Source: Solirubrobacter ginsenosidimutans (GTDB lineage Bacteria > Actinomycetota > Thermoleophilia > Solirubrobacterales > Solirubrobacteraceae). Taken from it: a stretch of DNA of 26,662 bases. The stretch covers positions 1 to 26,662 of the forward strand of contig NZ_JAPDOD010000088.1 of NCBI RefSeq assembly GCF_027587205.1, read 5' to 3'. Every line of letters begins with the position of its first letter. Position 1 is the stretch's first letter. Position numbers and translations under genes: made by a program. Shown in pieces: positions 7,576 to 14,732 of the stretch. The notes under the pieces are model-generated. The model had not been told where the DNA came from, made no database searches, and saw only the letters and a program-made list of their open reading frames with translations.

Positions 7576-8766
7576 TTAGCCGACCGCTTCGAGCGGGGAC
7601 GGCTCGCCGCGGGCGCGGCGGTGGGCGCCGGTCACGGTCTCGGCGGTGATCACTGCGACGAGGATCGCCACGACCAGGGCGCCGAGCGCGAGCGCGGAGA
7701 CGGTGGTGCCGACGAACCCGGCGACGATGCAGCCGGCGGCGCCGAGCGTGCGCTTGACGCTCAGCGTCCCCGCCATCCGCAGCCGGAACAGCACCAGCGC
7801 GAGCAGGTAGATCGCCGGGCCGGCGACCACCGCGACGACCTCGGCGCCGTGCAGGACCTCGCCCGGGTGGGCGATCACGAGCTCGTCGCCGACGGCGGAG
7901 ACGATGATCCCCGCGACCATCAGGACGTGCAGGTACGTGTAGCCGTCGCGGGCGAGCGTGGTGCGGTTGGTGGCCAGTTCGAGCCGGCGCTGCGCGACCG
8001 CCGCGGCGGCGTTGAAGTACACCCACCACATCGCGGCCGTCCCCAGGAACGCCACCGCGAACGAGGCGAGCCGCTCGGCGGACAGGTCCTCCTTGGACGC
8101 GGTCGCGCCGGTGACGACGATCGACTCGCCCAGCGCCAGGATCACGAACAGCTGGAAGCGCTCGGCGAAGTGGGAGACCTCGAGCTCCCACGCCGAGGGC
8201 GGGATCCGCTTCATCCCCGGCACCCAGAACGTGCACAGCGGGCCGCCGTAGTCGATCGCCAGGCCGATCAGCCACAGCGCCGTCCGCAGCGAGCCGTCGG
8301 CAAGGCCGCCCGCGATCCAGAACACGGCCGCGACGACGAACCAGATCAGGATCCGCTTGGAGCGCTCGCGCTCGACGGTGCCCGGCCCGGCCGCGACGAA
8401 CGTCAGGAACGTGTGCCGGCCGATCTGGATCGTCACGTACGCCCCCGCGAACAGCAGCGCGCGGTCCCCGAAGGCCTCCGGGATCGCGATCGCCATCAGG
8501 AAGCTCGCCAGCATCAGCCCGATCAGCAGCAGCCGCACCGCGATCGCCTCGGGGTCGAGCTCGTTGGTGACCCAGGTCGTGTAGTTCCAGGACCACCAGA
8601 CCACGAGCAGGACGAGCGCCGCCTGCCCGGCGCCCTGCCACGTCAGGTGCTCTAGCAGGAAGTGCGAGACCTGCGTGATGGCGAAGACGAAGACGAGGTC
8701 GTAGAAGAGCTCGAGCGTCGTCGTCTTCTGTTCTGACCCGTCGTGGGTGCGCTGATACCGGCTCAT
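7576..8766 (-). CDS. LtrA family membrane protein (low temperature requirement A)
   Basis: Multi-pass membrane protein of 396 residues from ATG 8766. The N-terminal signature TTLELFYDLVFVFAITQVSH, followed by alternating hydrophobic helices (about ten), HFAERFQLFVILALGESIVV in the middle, and a basic C-terminal tail are typical of LtrA. The family was named for a Listeria cold-growth phenotype; its biochemical role is unknown. The frame extends upstream to 8823, but that part enters the divergent secreted-protein gene and reads as non-family sequence, so MSRYQRTHDG is taken as the start. No clear ribosome site is seen. It lies divergent from the secreted protein gene with a 47-base gap that contains two overlapping dyads. 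Confidence 0.85.
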   Translation of the reverse strand: MSRYQRTHDGSEQKTTTLELFYDLVFVFAITQVSHFLLEHLTWQGAGQAALVLLVVWWSWNYTTWVTNELDPEAIAVRLLLIGLMLASFLMAIAIPEAFGDRALLFAGAYVTIQIGRHTFLTFVAAGPGTVERERSKRILIWFVVAAVFWIAGGLADGSLRTALWLIGLAIDYGGPLCTFWVPGMKRIPPSAWELEVSHFAERFQLFVILALGESIVVTGATASKEDLSAERLASFAVAFLGTAAMWWVYFNAAAAVAQRRLELATNRTTLARDGYTYLHVLMVAGIIVSAVGDELVIAHPGEVLHGAEVVAVVAGPAIYLLALVLFRLRMAGTLSVKRTLGAAGCIVAGFVGTTVSALALGALVVAILVAVITAETVTGAHRRARGEPSPLEAVG

Positions 8767-8789
8767 TGGAAATGAGAGCGTGACATTTC
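8762..8789. promoter_or_regulatory. Overlapping inverted repeats in the LtrA/secreted-protein divergent gap
   Basis: CTCATT (8762-8767) pairs with AATGAG (8771-8776) across GGA, covering the LtrA start codon. GAAATG (8769-8774) pairs with CATTTC (8784-8789) across nine bases. The two dyads share the AATG part, so only one could form at a time. They sit in the most AT-rich part of a 47-base gap that contains no TANNNT hexamer. They may be operators; there is no direct evidence. Confidence 0.3.
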
Positions 8790-8813
8790 GCGCGGCGGGC
8801 GTGTCCCGACAGC

Positions 8814-9773
8814 ATGGCCCCACTGAAAACCGCCCTCGTGGGCGGCGCGCTCGTCGCCGCCCTCTTGGCTCCCACCACCGCGTCCGCCGCGTCCTCCAAG
8901 GGCTGCGACGGCGGCGGCTTCACGCTGCGCCTCGCCGACGGTTCGCAGGTCAAGCCCGGCTTCAAGGGCTCGGTCGCCGCGTCGCGTCTGCCGGCCGGCA
9001 CCCGCGTCCAGGTCGTCGGCAAGTACGTGACCTTCGCCGTGGACCCCGTGACGTTCGGCGTCTACGACTACGCCTTCACCGGCGCGCCCAACCCGCTCGA
9101 CCAGACCGGCGGGCGGCGGATCGTCCTCTATGCCGGCAAGGTGCCCGACCACCGTGGGCTCACGCTGACCTCGGGCGCCACGCTGGAGACCGACAAGGAG
9201 AACCTCGAGCTCGGTCGCACCGGAACCGGCCTGAGCATGAAGATCACGGCCAAGGACTGCGCCAACGGCGGCATCTTCCAGGTCGAGCCGGAGCGCGGCG
9301 ACGGCACCACCACCCGCTTCACCCACACACTCGGCCCGGACGCCTTCTACTACGACAACCCGAACTTCCGCGCCCGCGAGGGCGACCTGCTGCCGTTCAA
9401 GGACGGCACCCAGGCGGTCACCGCGCGCATCAACATCGGCTCCGATCTGGCGCCCAAGCTCGTCGCCCGCGACAGTCCGCAGGTCGCGACGCGGGTCCTG
9501 CAAGGCTGTGTGAACGCCATCCCGGCGCCGCGCCGGCCGGGCGGCGTCCAGAACGTCGACCACTGCGGCGGCGTGTCCGTGTGGGACGTCGCCTCAGGCG
9601 GCCGCATGGGCGGCGTGACCGGCGAGGACGCGGTCGAGGTCGCCCCGCCGGCCACGACCTGCACCCACCAGTGCGGCGCGCAGAACCAGGTCAAGGAGCA
9701 GGCGGTCGTGCTCGGCTTCCCGTTCCCGGTCCCGGCGGCGAATCGCCTCAACCCCCGCTTCCGGGCGGCCTGA
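8814..9773 (+). CDS. Secreted six-cysteine protein of unknown function
   Basis: I do not recognise a family. The 319-residue product begins with a Sec signal peptide: MAPLK, a hydrophobic core ALVGGALVAALLAP, and a probable cleavage after ASA at residue 25. The mature part has exactly six cysteines (C31, C149, C232, C251, C283, C287), an even number suited to three disulfide bonds, with TTCTHQC near the C-terminus. The N-terminal half (about 31-150) is rich in predicted beta strands such as FTLRLADGSQVKPG and TRVQVVGKYVTFAVD. No membrane anchor, lipobox or sortase motif is seen, so it is probably released or loosely wall-bound. Divergent from LtrA; the glyoxalase-like gene follows 52 bases after the stop. 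Confidence 0.7.
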   Translation: MAPLKTALVGGALVAALLAPTTASAASSKGCDGGGFTLRLADGSQVKPGFKGSVAASRLPAGTRVQVVGKYVTFAVDPVTFGVYDYAFTGAPNPLDQTGGRRIVLYAGKVPDHRGLTLTSGATLETDKENLELGRTGTGLSMKITAKDCANGGIFQVEPERGDGTTTRFTHTLGPDAFYYDNPNFRAREGDLLPFKDGTQAVTARINIGSDLAPKLVARDSPQVATRVLQGCVNAIPAPRRPGGVQNVDHCGGVSVWDVASGGRMGGVTGEDAVEVAPPATTCTHQCGAQNQVKEQAVVLGFPFPVPAANRLNPRFRAA

Positions 9774-9799
9774 TCGGCTCCTAGAAACAGGTGAGAGCG

Positions 9800-9823
9800 C
9801 GGCGCCGGTACTTTCCGGCGCCG
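9800..9823 (+). promoter_or_regulatory. Nine-bp palindrome bracketing a -10-like TACTTT hexamer
   Basis: CGGCGCCGG (9800-9808) and CCGGCGCCG (9815-9823) are perfect complements; the six-base spacer is TACTTT (9809-9814), which fits a -10 element. It ends two bases before the ATG of the glyoxalase-like gene. Such an arrangement fits an operator over the promoter core, or a hairpin at the 5' end of the transcript, or a terminator for the secreted-protein gene upstream. Confidence 0.45.
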
Positions 9824-9825
9824 TG

Positions 9826-10542
9826 ATGCTCACGCTCGACCACCTGATCCTTCGCGCCGCCGATCCCGCGGCGACCCTCGCCGAGCTCGCGGACCGCCTC
9901 GGAGCTCCCGTGCTCGCGCCCGTCGCGGAGGTCTCGGGCCTCACGAGCGGCATCGTGCGGGCGGGCGCGCTCGACCTCGAGGTCCTGCGCGTCGGAGCGA
10001 CGCCGCCCGCCCGGGTGGGCGGGTACGGCCTCGGGTTCACCGCCGATGTCCCGTTGCCCGACGCGAGCGCCGCGCTGCGCTCCGCGGGCTACCCGACCTC
10101 GGTGGCCGCCAAGGCGACCGCTGCAGGGCGCAGCTGGCGCGCCCTGCAGGTCCACGGACTCCTCCCGGATCCGTTCCCGGTGCCGGCGACGACCAGGCAC
10201 CCGGGCTTGATGGCCCGCGCGACCGAGGCCGCCGCTGGCGTGATGACCAAGATCCCCGCCGTCGCCAAGGCCGCGACCCGCAAATCCGGTCGCTCGATGG
10301 TCGTCGTCACCGAGTACGACTTCGACGCGTCGGCCTGGCGCGCGGCGGCCGGCCACGGCCCGGACGTCCTGGCCGTCGAGGTGGGGACAGGCGGGTGCGA
10401 CTGGTCGCACCTCCCGCTCGAACCCGGCCCACTCGAACTCCGCGCCAGCGGCCAGACCGGCATCACCCGCATCATCTTCGAGGGCGACGGCGACTCGTTC
10501 ACCCTCGGAGACGTCGACTTCGAGTTCAGCTCGGCGGCATAA
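9826..10542 (+). CDS. Glyoxalase-like (VOC fold) domain protein
   Basis: The 238-residue product opens with LTLDHLILRAADPAATLAEL, the usual first strand and helix of VOC/glyoxalase-like domains with a His at position 6, and continues LDLEVLRVG, where VOC enzymes often place a metal-binding Glu. The second half repeats a similar pattern (VLAVEVGTGG, LELRASGQTG). This suggests a two-module VOC protein of the glyoxalase-like group; substrate and metal are unknown. ATG 9826 is directly preceded by an in-frame GTG at 9823; either could be used. Its end converges on the RraA-like gene across a strong hairpin. Confidence 0.65.
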   Translation: MLTLDHLILRAADPAATLAELADRLGAPVLAPVAEVSGLTSGIVRAGALDLEVLRVGATPPARVGGYGLGFTADVPLPDASAALRSAGYPTSVAAKATAAGRSWRALQVHGLLPDPFPVPATTRHPGLMARATEAAAGVMTKIPAVAKAATRKSGRSMVVVTEYDFDASAWRAAAGHGPDVLAVEVGTGGCDWSHLPLEPGPLELRASGQTGITRIIFEGDGDSFTLGDVDFEFSSAA

Positions 10543-10569
10543 TCGGCGACGACTCGGCCTCGCGTCGCT

Positions 10570-10600
10570 GAGAGGCGTCGCCCTGCGGGCTCCGCCTCTC
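10570..10600. terminator. Compound hairpin between convergent genes
   Basis: GAGAGGCG (10570-10577) pairs with CGCCTCTC (10593-10600); inside, after a symmetric TC/TC internal loop, GCCC (10580-10583) pairs with GGGC (10587-10590) around a TGC loop. It lies between the stops of the glyoxalase-like gene and the RraA-like gene. It probably ends transcription or protects 3' ends in both directions; no T-tract. Confidence 0.55.
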
Positions 10601-10605
10601 GCCGC

Positions 10606-11247
10606 TCAGGCAGGCGGAGCGATTGCTAGCGCGCTCGGTTCGCCTGAGCGCAAGCGCGCCACGTGCTCGACGAGGTTCGTCATCTCGATCAGCGACTCGC
10701 CGCGCAAGATTCCGGCCAGGACGGCGGCCTCGACCCGCTCGATCTCGGCCGCCCGCTCCAGGCACGCCTCCAGCTGCGCCCGCGGCGCGATCACGAGGCC
10801 GTCGTCGTCGCCCAGGACCATGTCGCCGGGTGACACGCGCAGGCCGCCGAACGCCACCGGCCCGCCCACGCGCGGCGCGATGTCGCTGCGGCCCGCCATC
10901 GGGACCGTCCCGCGCGCCCACATCGGCAGCGCGGGCGGCAGACCCGTCCGGTCGCGCACGTAGCCGTCGACGATGATCCCGCCGAGACCGCGGCGGTGCG
11001 CCTCCGTCGCGAGCAGTTCGCCGAGGGCGGCCAGCGGCGCCCCACCCGCCTGCACGACGAGCACGTCGCCCGGCGCTGCCTCGGCGATCGCCCACAACAC
11101 CGAGAGGAACTCTCCCGCCGCGACCACGGTGTAGGCGGGCCCGCAGAGCCGGGCGGTCGTCAACGGCCGGATCGCCGGATCGGCCACCGGAAGGGACTTG
11201 TCGACGTCGCAGAGCGTGCTGACCGGCACGGCGGCAAGAGGGTCCAT
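10606..11247 (-). CDS. RraA-like protein (HMG/oxaloacetate aldolase family)
   Basis: Product of 213 residues, close to the family length. The RraA/HMG-aldolase fold is shown by LCGPAYTV, GDVLVVQAGG, the substrate and metal site GGIIVDGYVRD (D94, R98, D99), and the late motif PGDMVLGDDDGLVIAP. Family members are divalent-metal-dependent 4-hydroxy-4-methyl-2-oxoglutarate or oxaloacetate aldolases; some inhibit RNase E instead. The G-x-R-D residues argue for a lyase. Substrate is uncertain. The ATG at 11247 is chosen because the frame upstream runs into rsmD. TAGGCT (11261-11256) eight bases before the start is a candidate -10 element. Confidence 0.8.
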   Translation of the reverse strand: MDPLAAVPVSTLCDVDKSLPVADPAIRPLTTARLCGPAYTVVAAGEFLSVLWAIAEAAPGDVLVVQAGGAPLAALGELLATEAHRRGLGGIIVDGYVRDRTGLPPALPMWARGTVPMAGRSDIAPRVGGPVAFGGLRVSPGDMVLGDDDGLVIAPRAQLEACLERAAEIERVEAAVLAGILRGESLIEMTNLVEHVARLRSGEPSALAIAPPA

Positions 11248-11255
11248 GGCGCGAG

Positions 11256-11265
11256 AGCCTAGTCT
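11256..11265. promoter_or_regulatory. Overlapping divergent -10 elements for the RraA-like gene and rsmD
   Basis: The bases AGCCTAGTCT contain TAGTCT on the plus strand (11260-11265), ten bases before the rsmD ATG, and TAGGCT on the minus strand (11261-11256), eight bases before the RraA-like ATG. The two hexamers share the TA at 11260-11261. CGAGA/TCTCG (11252-11256, 11263-11267) adds dyad symmetry. Both transcripts would be leaderless or nearly so. Confidence 0.45.
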
Positions 11266-11275
11266 CGACGCTGCA

Positions 11276-11809
11276 ATGCGCGTGATCGCCGGCACCTACG
11301 GAGGCCGCACCCTCAAAGCCCCGCCGGGGGCCAACACCCGCCCGACGTCGGATCGGGTGCGCGAGTCGCTGTTCTCGATCCTGGGCGACCGGATCGACGA
11401 GGCGCGGGTGCTCGACCTCTTCGCCGGCTCGGGCGCGCTCGGCCTCGAAGCCCTCTCGCGGGGCGCCACCGACGTCACCTTCGTCGACGACAACCGCGGC
11501 GCGATCACGGCCATCAAAGGCAACCTCGCGGCGCTCAAAGCCACTGCCCAGGTGCGACAGACCGACGCACTGAAATTCCTGCACGCCGCATCCGCGGGCG
11601 GCGCCCAATACGATCTTGTCTTCCTCGACCCCCCATACCGGCTTGCGGAGCGCCTGGCGCCGCCGCTGTCGGAGGCCCTCCCCGCCGTGCTGGCGCCCGG
11701 GGCGGTGGCCGTGGCCGAGAGCGACCGACGGGCGCCTCTAGCGCTCGACCTGCCCCTGAAAGACGAACGCCGCTACGGCGACACCCTCATTCGCATCTAT
11801 GGCCCCTGA
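11276..11809 (+). CDS. rsmD: 16S rRNA (guanine966-N2)-methyltransferase RsmD
   Basis: SAM-dependent methyltransferase that modifies G966 of 16S rRNA during small-subunit maturation. The 177-residue product has the RsmD N-terminus MRVIAGTYGGRTLKAP, the TRPTSDRVRESLFSIL segment, SAM-binding DLFAGSGALGLEALSRGA (about 47-64), and the catalytic DPPY at 118-121. ATG 11276 matches family starts; an in-frame ATG at 11246 would overlap the divergent gene. The last 11 bases overlap coaD, the usual rsmD-coaD pair, so translation is probably coupled. Confidence 0.96.
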   Translation: MRVIAGTYGGRTLKAPPGANTRPTSDRVRESLFSILGDRIDEARVLDLFAGSGALGLEALSRGATDVTFVDDNRGAITAIKGNLAALKATAQVRQTDALKFLHAASAGGAQYDLVFLDPPYRLAERLAPPLSEALPAVLAPGAVAVAESDRRAPLALDLPLKDERRYGDTLIRIYGP

Positions 11810-12296
11810 CCCGCGCATCGCCGTCTGCCCCGGATCGTACGATCCGATCACGAACGGCCATATAGACATCATCTCACGCGCCTCGGGCATGTTCGACGAG
11901 GTGATCGTCGCCGTCGTCAATGCCTCTGTGCGCAAGAGCAAATCGCTGTTCAACGCCGAGGAGCGGATCGGCTTCATCGAGCACGCGACGGGCCATCTCC
12001 CCAACATCCGCGTGGTGCCGTTCGACAAGCTCGTGGTCGACTTCGCCCGCGAGCAGGGAGCGAAGGCGATCGTCAAAGGCCTGCGTGCGATCTCGGACTT
12101 CGAGTACGAGCTGGAGATGAATCAGCTCAACCGTTCGTTGGCGTCAGATGTGGAGTCGGTCTACCTGATGGCCGGTCCGCAGTACAGTTTTCTCTCCTCC
12201 AGCGGAGTCAAGGAGATCGCCACCTTCGGGGGCGATGTCTCGGGGCTCGTTCCGGAGGAGGTCGCCCGCCGCTTGCAGGAAGCGCTGGGGCGGTAG
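11799..12296 (+). CDS. coaD: Phosphopantetheine adenylyltransferase
   Basis: Catalyses the fourth step of coenzyme A synthesis, joining 4'-phosphopantetheine and ATP to dephospho-CoA. The 165-residue product has the nucleotidyltransferase signature CPGSYDPITNGHIDI (T18, H21), the KGLRAISDFEYELEMNQLNR segment that binds substrate, and the late PQYSFLSSSGVKEIATFGGDV motif. Length and motifs are normal. ATG 11799 overlaps the end of rsmD by 11 bases. Confidence 0.97.
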   Translation: MAPDPRIAVCPGSYDPITNGHIDIISRASGMFDEVIVAVVNASVRKSKSLFNAEERIGFIEHATGHLPNIRVVPFDKLVVDFAREQGAKAIVKGLRAISDFEYELEMNQLNRSLASDVESVYLMAGPQYSFLSSSGVKEIATFGGDVSGLVPEEVARRLQEALGR

Positions 12297-12313
12297 CGAA
12301 ACGGGGAATCACC

Positions 12314-12778
12314 ATGGACGTCCTGGTATTGATCGACAAGCTGGACGACCTCGTCCACAACGCGAAGGCTGTCCCGCTGACGGACACCGTCCGCGTGGAC
12401 AAAGAGGAGATCTACGACATCCTCGACCAGATGCGCGCAACGATCCCTGAGGAGATCAAGCAAGCGCGCTGGATCGTCAAGGAGCGCCAGGAGATGCTCG
12501 CGGAGGCCAAGCGCGAGGCCGAGCGCATCGTCAAGGAAGCGCGCGAGCGCCAGGAACAGCTGGTTTCGCAGCAGGAGGTCACCCGCCAGGCCGAGCGCGC
12601 GGCGGAGGACATCATCGAGGACGCTCGCGCTCGCGAGCGGGAGATCCGCCTCGGCGCCGAGGACTACGCCGACGAGATCCTCAACACCCTCGAAGTCAAC
12701 CTCTCGAAGTTCATCGCCGCCGTTCAGCGTGGCCGGGAGCGGCTCCAGGGCCGCGACGAGCCGGCCGAAGTCGGCTGA
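12314..12778 (+). CDS. SepIVA/DivIVA-like coiled-coil protein
   Basis: Product of 154 residues with a short N-terminal domain (MDVLVLIDKLDDLVHNAKAV, then VDKEEIYDILDQMRATIPEE) followed by a long charged coiled coil from about residue 45 to 130, rich in Ala, Glu, Arg and Lys. The pattern LDxLxxxVxxAxxxPxT, then LLDxxxxxIPEExxxAxxIVxER, resembles mycobacterial SepIVA, a DivIVA-like septum protein, and such genes are often close to coaD in Actinobacteria. Role in septation or cell-wall growth is inferred. A GGGGA site lies upstream of the ATG. The ABC transporter ATPase follows with the stop at or inside its start. An ATP-synthase b-subunit-like relation was considered; there is no membrane segment, so it is unlikely. 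Confidence 0.65.
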   Translation: MDVLVLIDKLDDLVHNAKAVPLTDTVRVDKEEIYDILDQMRATIPEEIKQARWIVKERQEMLAEAKREAERIVKEARERQEQLVSQQEVTRQAERAAEDIIEDARAREREIRLGAEDYADEILNTLEVNLSKFIAAVQRGRERLQGRDEPAEVG

Positions 12779-13644
12779 TCAGCGGCCTCGAGGTCATCGA
12801 GCTGGCCCGGCGCTACGGCGACCGGGTCGCCCTCGACGGGGTCAGCTTCTCCGTCGAGCCCGGCCAGACCTTCGGTTTCGTCGGCCCCAACGGGGCCGGC
12901 AAGACCACCACGATGCGGATCATCCTCGGCGTGCTCAGCGCCGATGCGGGCGAGGTCCGCTGGAACGGCTCGCCCGTCGACGCGGGCACGCGGCGGCGCT
13001 TCGGCTACATGCCGGAGGAGCGCGGGCTGTACCCGAAGATGCGGGTGCGGACCCAGCTCGTCTACCTCGCGTCGCTGCATGGCGTTGTTGCGGCCGAGGC
13101 GGCCGCTGACCGCTGGATCGAGCGGCTCGGTCTTGGCGATCGTGCCGAGGATCGCGTCGAGGCGCTCTCGCTCGGCAACCAGCAGCGGGTGCAGCTGGCG
13201 GCCGCGCTGGTCCATGAGCCTGAGCTGCTGGTGCTCGACGAGCCGTTCTCGGGCCTCGACCCGGTCGGCGTCGATGTGTTGAGCGGCGTGCTCGCCGAAT
13301 ACGCGGCGACGGGCGTGCCGGTGGTCTTCTCCAGCCATCAGCTCGAGCTCGTCGAGCGGATCTGCGAGGCCGTGGCGATCATCAAGGACGGCCGGCTCGT
13401 CGCTTCCGGGACCGTCGAGGCGCTGCGCGGGACCGGCACGGGGGCGATCCGCGTGATCGTCGAGGGGGACCCGGAGATCGACGTGCCGGGCGCGCGGGTG
13501 CTCGACCGCGGGCCCAACGGCTGGGTGTTCGAGGGCGCCGGGTCCGACGCCATCCTCGACGCCGCCCGCGCCGCCGGCCGGGTTTCGTACTTCGCCGTCG
13601 AGCGGCCGACGTTGGCCGACCTGTTCCGCGAGGCCGTGAAGTGA
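12778..13644 (+). CDS. NatA-like ABC transporter ATPase with no canonical start codon
   Basis: ATP-binding subunit of an ABC-2 type exporter. Read from ATC 12778 it is 288 residues: xSGLEVIELARRYGDRVALD, Walker A GPNGAGKT (36-43), Q-loop region YMPEERGLYPKM, ABC signature LSLGNQQR, Walker B LLVLDEPFSGLD, H-loop FSSHQ, then a C-terminal domain as in NatA. The first in-frame ATG, at 12913, lies after Walker A and would remove it; no ATG, GTG or TTG exists in the frame between there and well inside the SepIVA-like gene. The start is therefore probably ATC 12778 (TGATC, stop overlap of one base) or CTG 12775 (CTGA, four-base overlap), or the base call is wrong (TGATG is the usual form). The permease gene overlaps its stop as GTGA. 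Confidence 0.88.
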   Translation: MSGLEVIELARRYGDRVALDGVSFSVEPGQTFGFVGPNGAGKTTTMRIILGVLSADAGEVRWNGSPVDAGTRRRFGYMPEERGLYPKMRVRTQLVYLASLHGVVAAEAAADRWIERLGLGDRAEDRVEALSLGNQQRVQLAAALVHEPELLVLDEPFSGLDPVGVDVLSGVLAEYAATGVPVVFSSHQLELVERICEAVAIIKDGRLVASGTVEALRGTGTGAIRVIVEGDPEIDVPGARVLDRGPNGWVFEGAGSDAILDAARAAGRVSYFAVERPTLADLFREAVK

Positions 13645-14732
13645 ACGGCGCGATCCGTCTCGTCGCCCGCCGCGAGCTCACCGAGCGCATCCGGGAGCGC
13701 TCGTTCCTGATCTCGACCGGCATCACGCTCGCGATCGTGATCGTCGTGCTGGTCCTGCCCACGCTGCTGGGCTTCGGCGGCCCGAACGAGTACACGATCG
13801 CCGCGGGCGACGCGCGCGGGCAGGCCGTCGCCGAGCGGGCGGTCGCGATCTCCAAGGAATTCGACGCCAAGGTCTCGATCGTGCGCTCCGACGCCGACGC
13901 GACCGTCGCCGGCGGCAAGGTCCACGCCGAGGACACCCCCGACGACAAGCTCCTGAGCATCCTCCAAGTCGCCAACCAGCAGGTGCAGTCCTCGGCGCCG
14001 CCTCCGCTGGTGGTGGTGACCACCAAGCCGGAGGATCCCGATCGCGACGCCAAGGCCGGCTTGGCCTTCTTCACGATCCTGATCCTGTACGGCCAGCTGC
14101 TGACCTACGGGTTCTGGGTCGCGACCGGCGTGGTGGAGGAGAAGTCCTCGCGGGTGATCGAGATCCTCCTGGCCGCCATCCGCCCCAAGGATCTGCTGGC
14201 GGGCAAGGTGCTCGGGCTCGGCCTGCTCGGCCTCGGCCAGCTCTTGATCGTCGCGGCGTTCGGGCTCGTCGTGGCCGGCGCGAGCGGGTCGCTGACGATC
14301 GACGGCAACCTGCTCGTGGCGATCGCGCTCTCGCTCGTCTGGTTCGTCTTGGGCTATGCGTTCTACGCGTCGGCCTACGCGGTCGCGGGTGCGCTCGTGC
14401 CGCGCCAGGAGGAGATCCAGAGCTCCACGACGCCGTTGACGATGCTGATCCTCGTCTCGCTCTTCGCCGGCTTCGCGGTCAACGAGAACCCGGATGGGAC
14501 GCTCGGCCACGTGACCGCGTTCATCCCGCCGATGGCGCCGGTGACGATGCCGTCGCGGATCATCCTCGGTGCCGCGCCCGCGTGGGAGATCGCCGCCTCG
14601 GTGGCGCTGATGATCGCGTCCACGCTGCTGCTGATCCCGTTCGCCGGGCGTATCTACGCCGCGGTCGTGCTGCGAACGGGATCCGCGGTGAAGCTGCGCG
14701 ACGCGATCGCCCTAGCGCGCGCCCAGAAGTAG
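13641..14732 (+). CDS. NatB-like ABC-2 type transporter permease
   Basis: Membrane subunit of the exporter, 363 residues. One N-terminal membrane helix (FLISTGITLAIVIVVLVLPTLL) is followed by an external domain of about 110 residues, then about five more helices in the C-terminal half. The motif VVEEKSSRVIEILLAAIRPKDLLAGKVLG at about 170-200 is diagnostic of the NatB/ABC2_membrane_3 group and contacts the ATPase. The exported substrate is unknown; NatAB relatives export sodium, peptides or drugs. GTG 13641 overlaps the ATPase stop. The 3' end overlaps the convergent phytase gene by 21 bases. Confidence 0.9.
   Translation: MNGAIRLVARRELTERIRERSFLISTGITLAIVIVVLVLPTLLGFGGPNEYTIAAGDARGQAVAERAVAISKEFDAKVSIVRSDADATVAGGKVHAEDTPDDKLLSILQVANQQVQSSAPPPLVVVTTKPEDPDRDAKAGLAFFTILILYGQLLTYGFWVATGVVEEKSSRVIEILLAAIRPKDLLAGKVLGLGLLGLGQLLIVAAFGLVVAGASGSLTIDGNLLVAIALSLVWFVLGYAFYASAYAVAGALVPRQEEIQSSTTPLTMLILVSLFAGFAVNENPDGTLGHVTAFIPPMAPVTMPSRIILGAAPAWEIAASVALMIASTLLLIPFAGRIYAAVVLRTGSAVKLRDAIALARAQK

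Noticed and set aside
10526..11608. Minus-strand frame of 360 codons across the RraA/rsmD region
   Set aside because: A different frame from the RraA-like protein, without motifs; shadow.
12778..12912. Frameshift or pseudogene to explain the missing ATPase start
   Set aside because: The frame is intact from the SepIVA-like stop through all ABC motifs; only the start codon is non-standard.
12729..13109. Plus-strand open frame across the SepIVA/ATPase junction
   Set aside because: Arg/Pro-rich shadow in another frame; it does not match the ATPase motifs.
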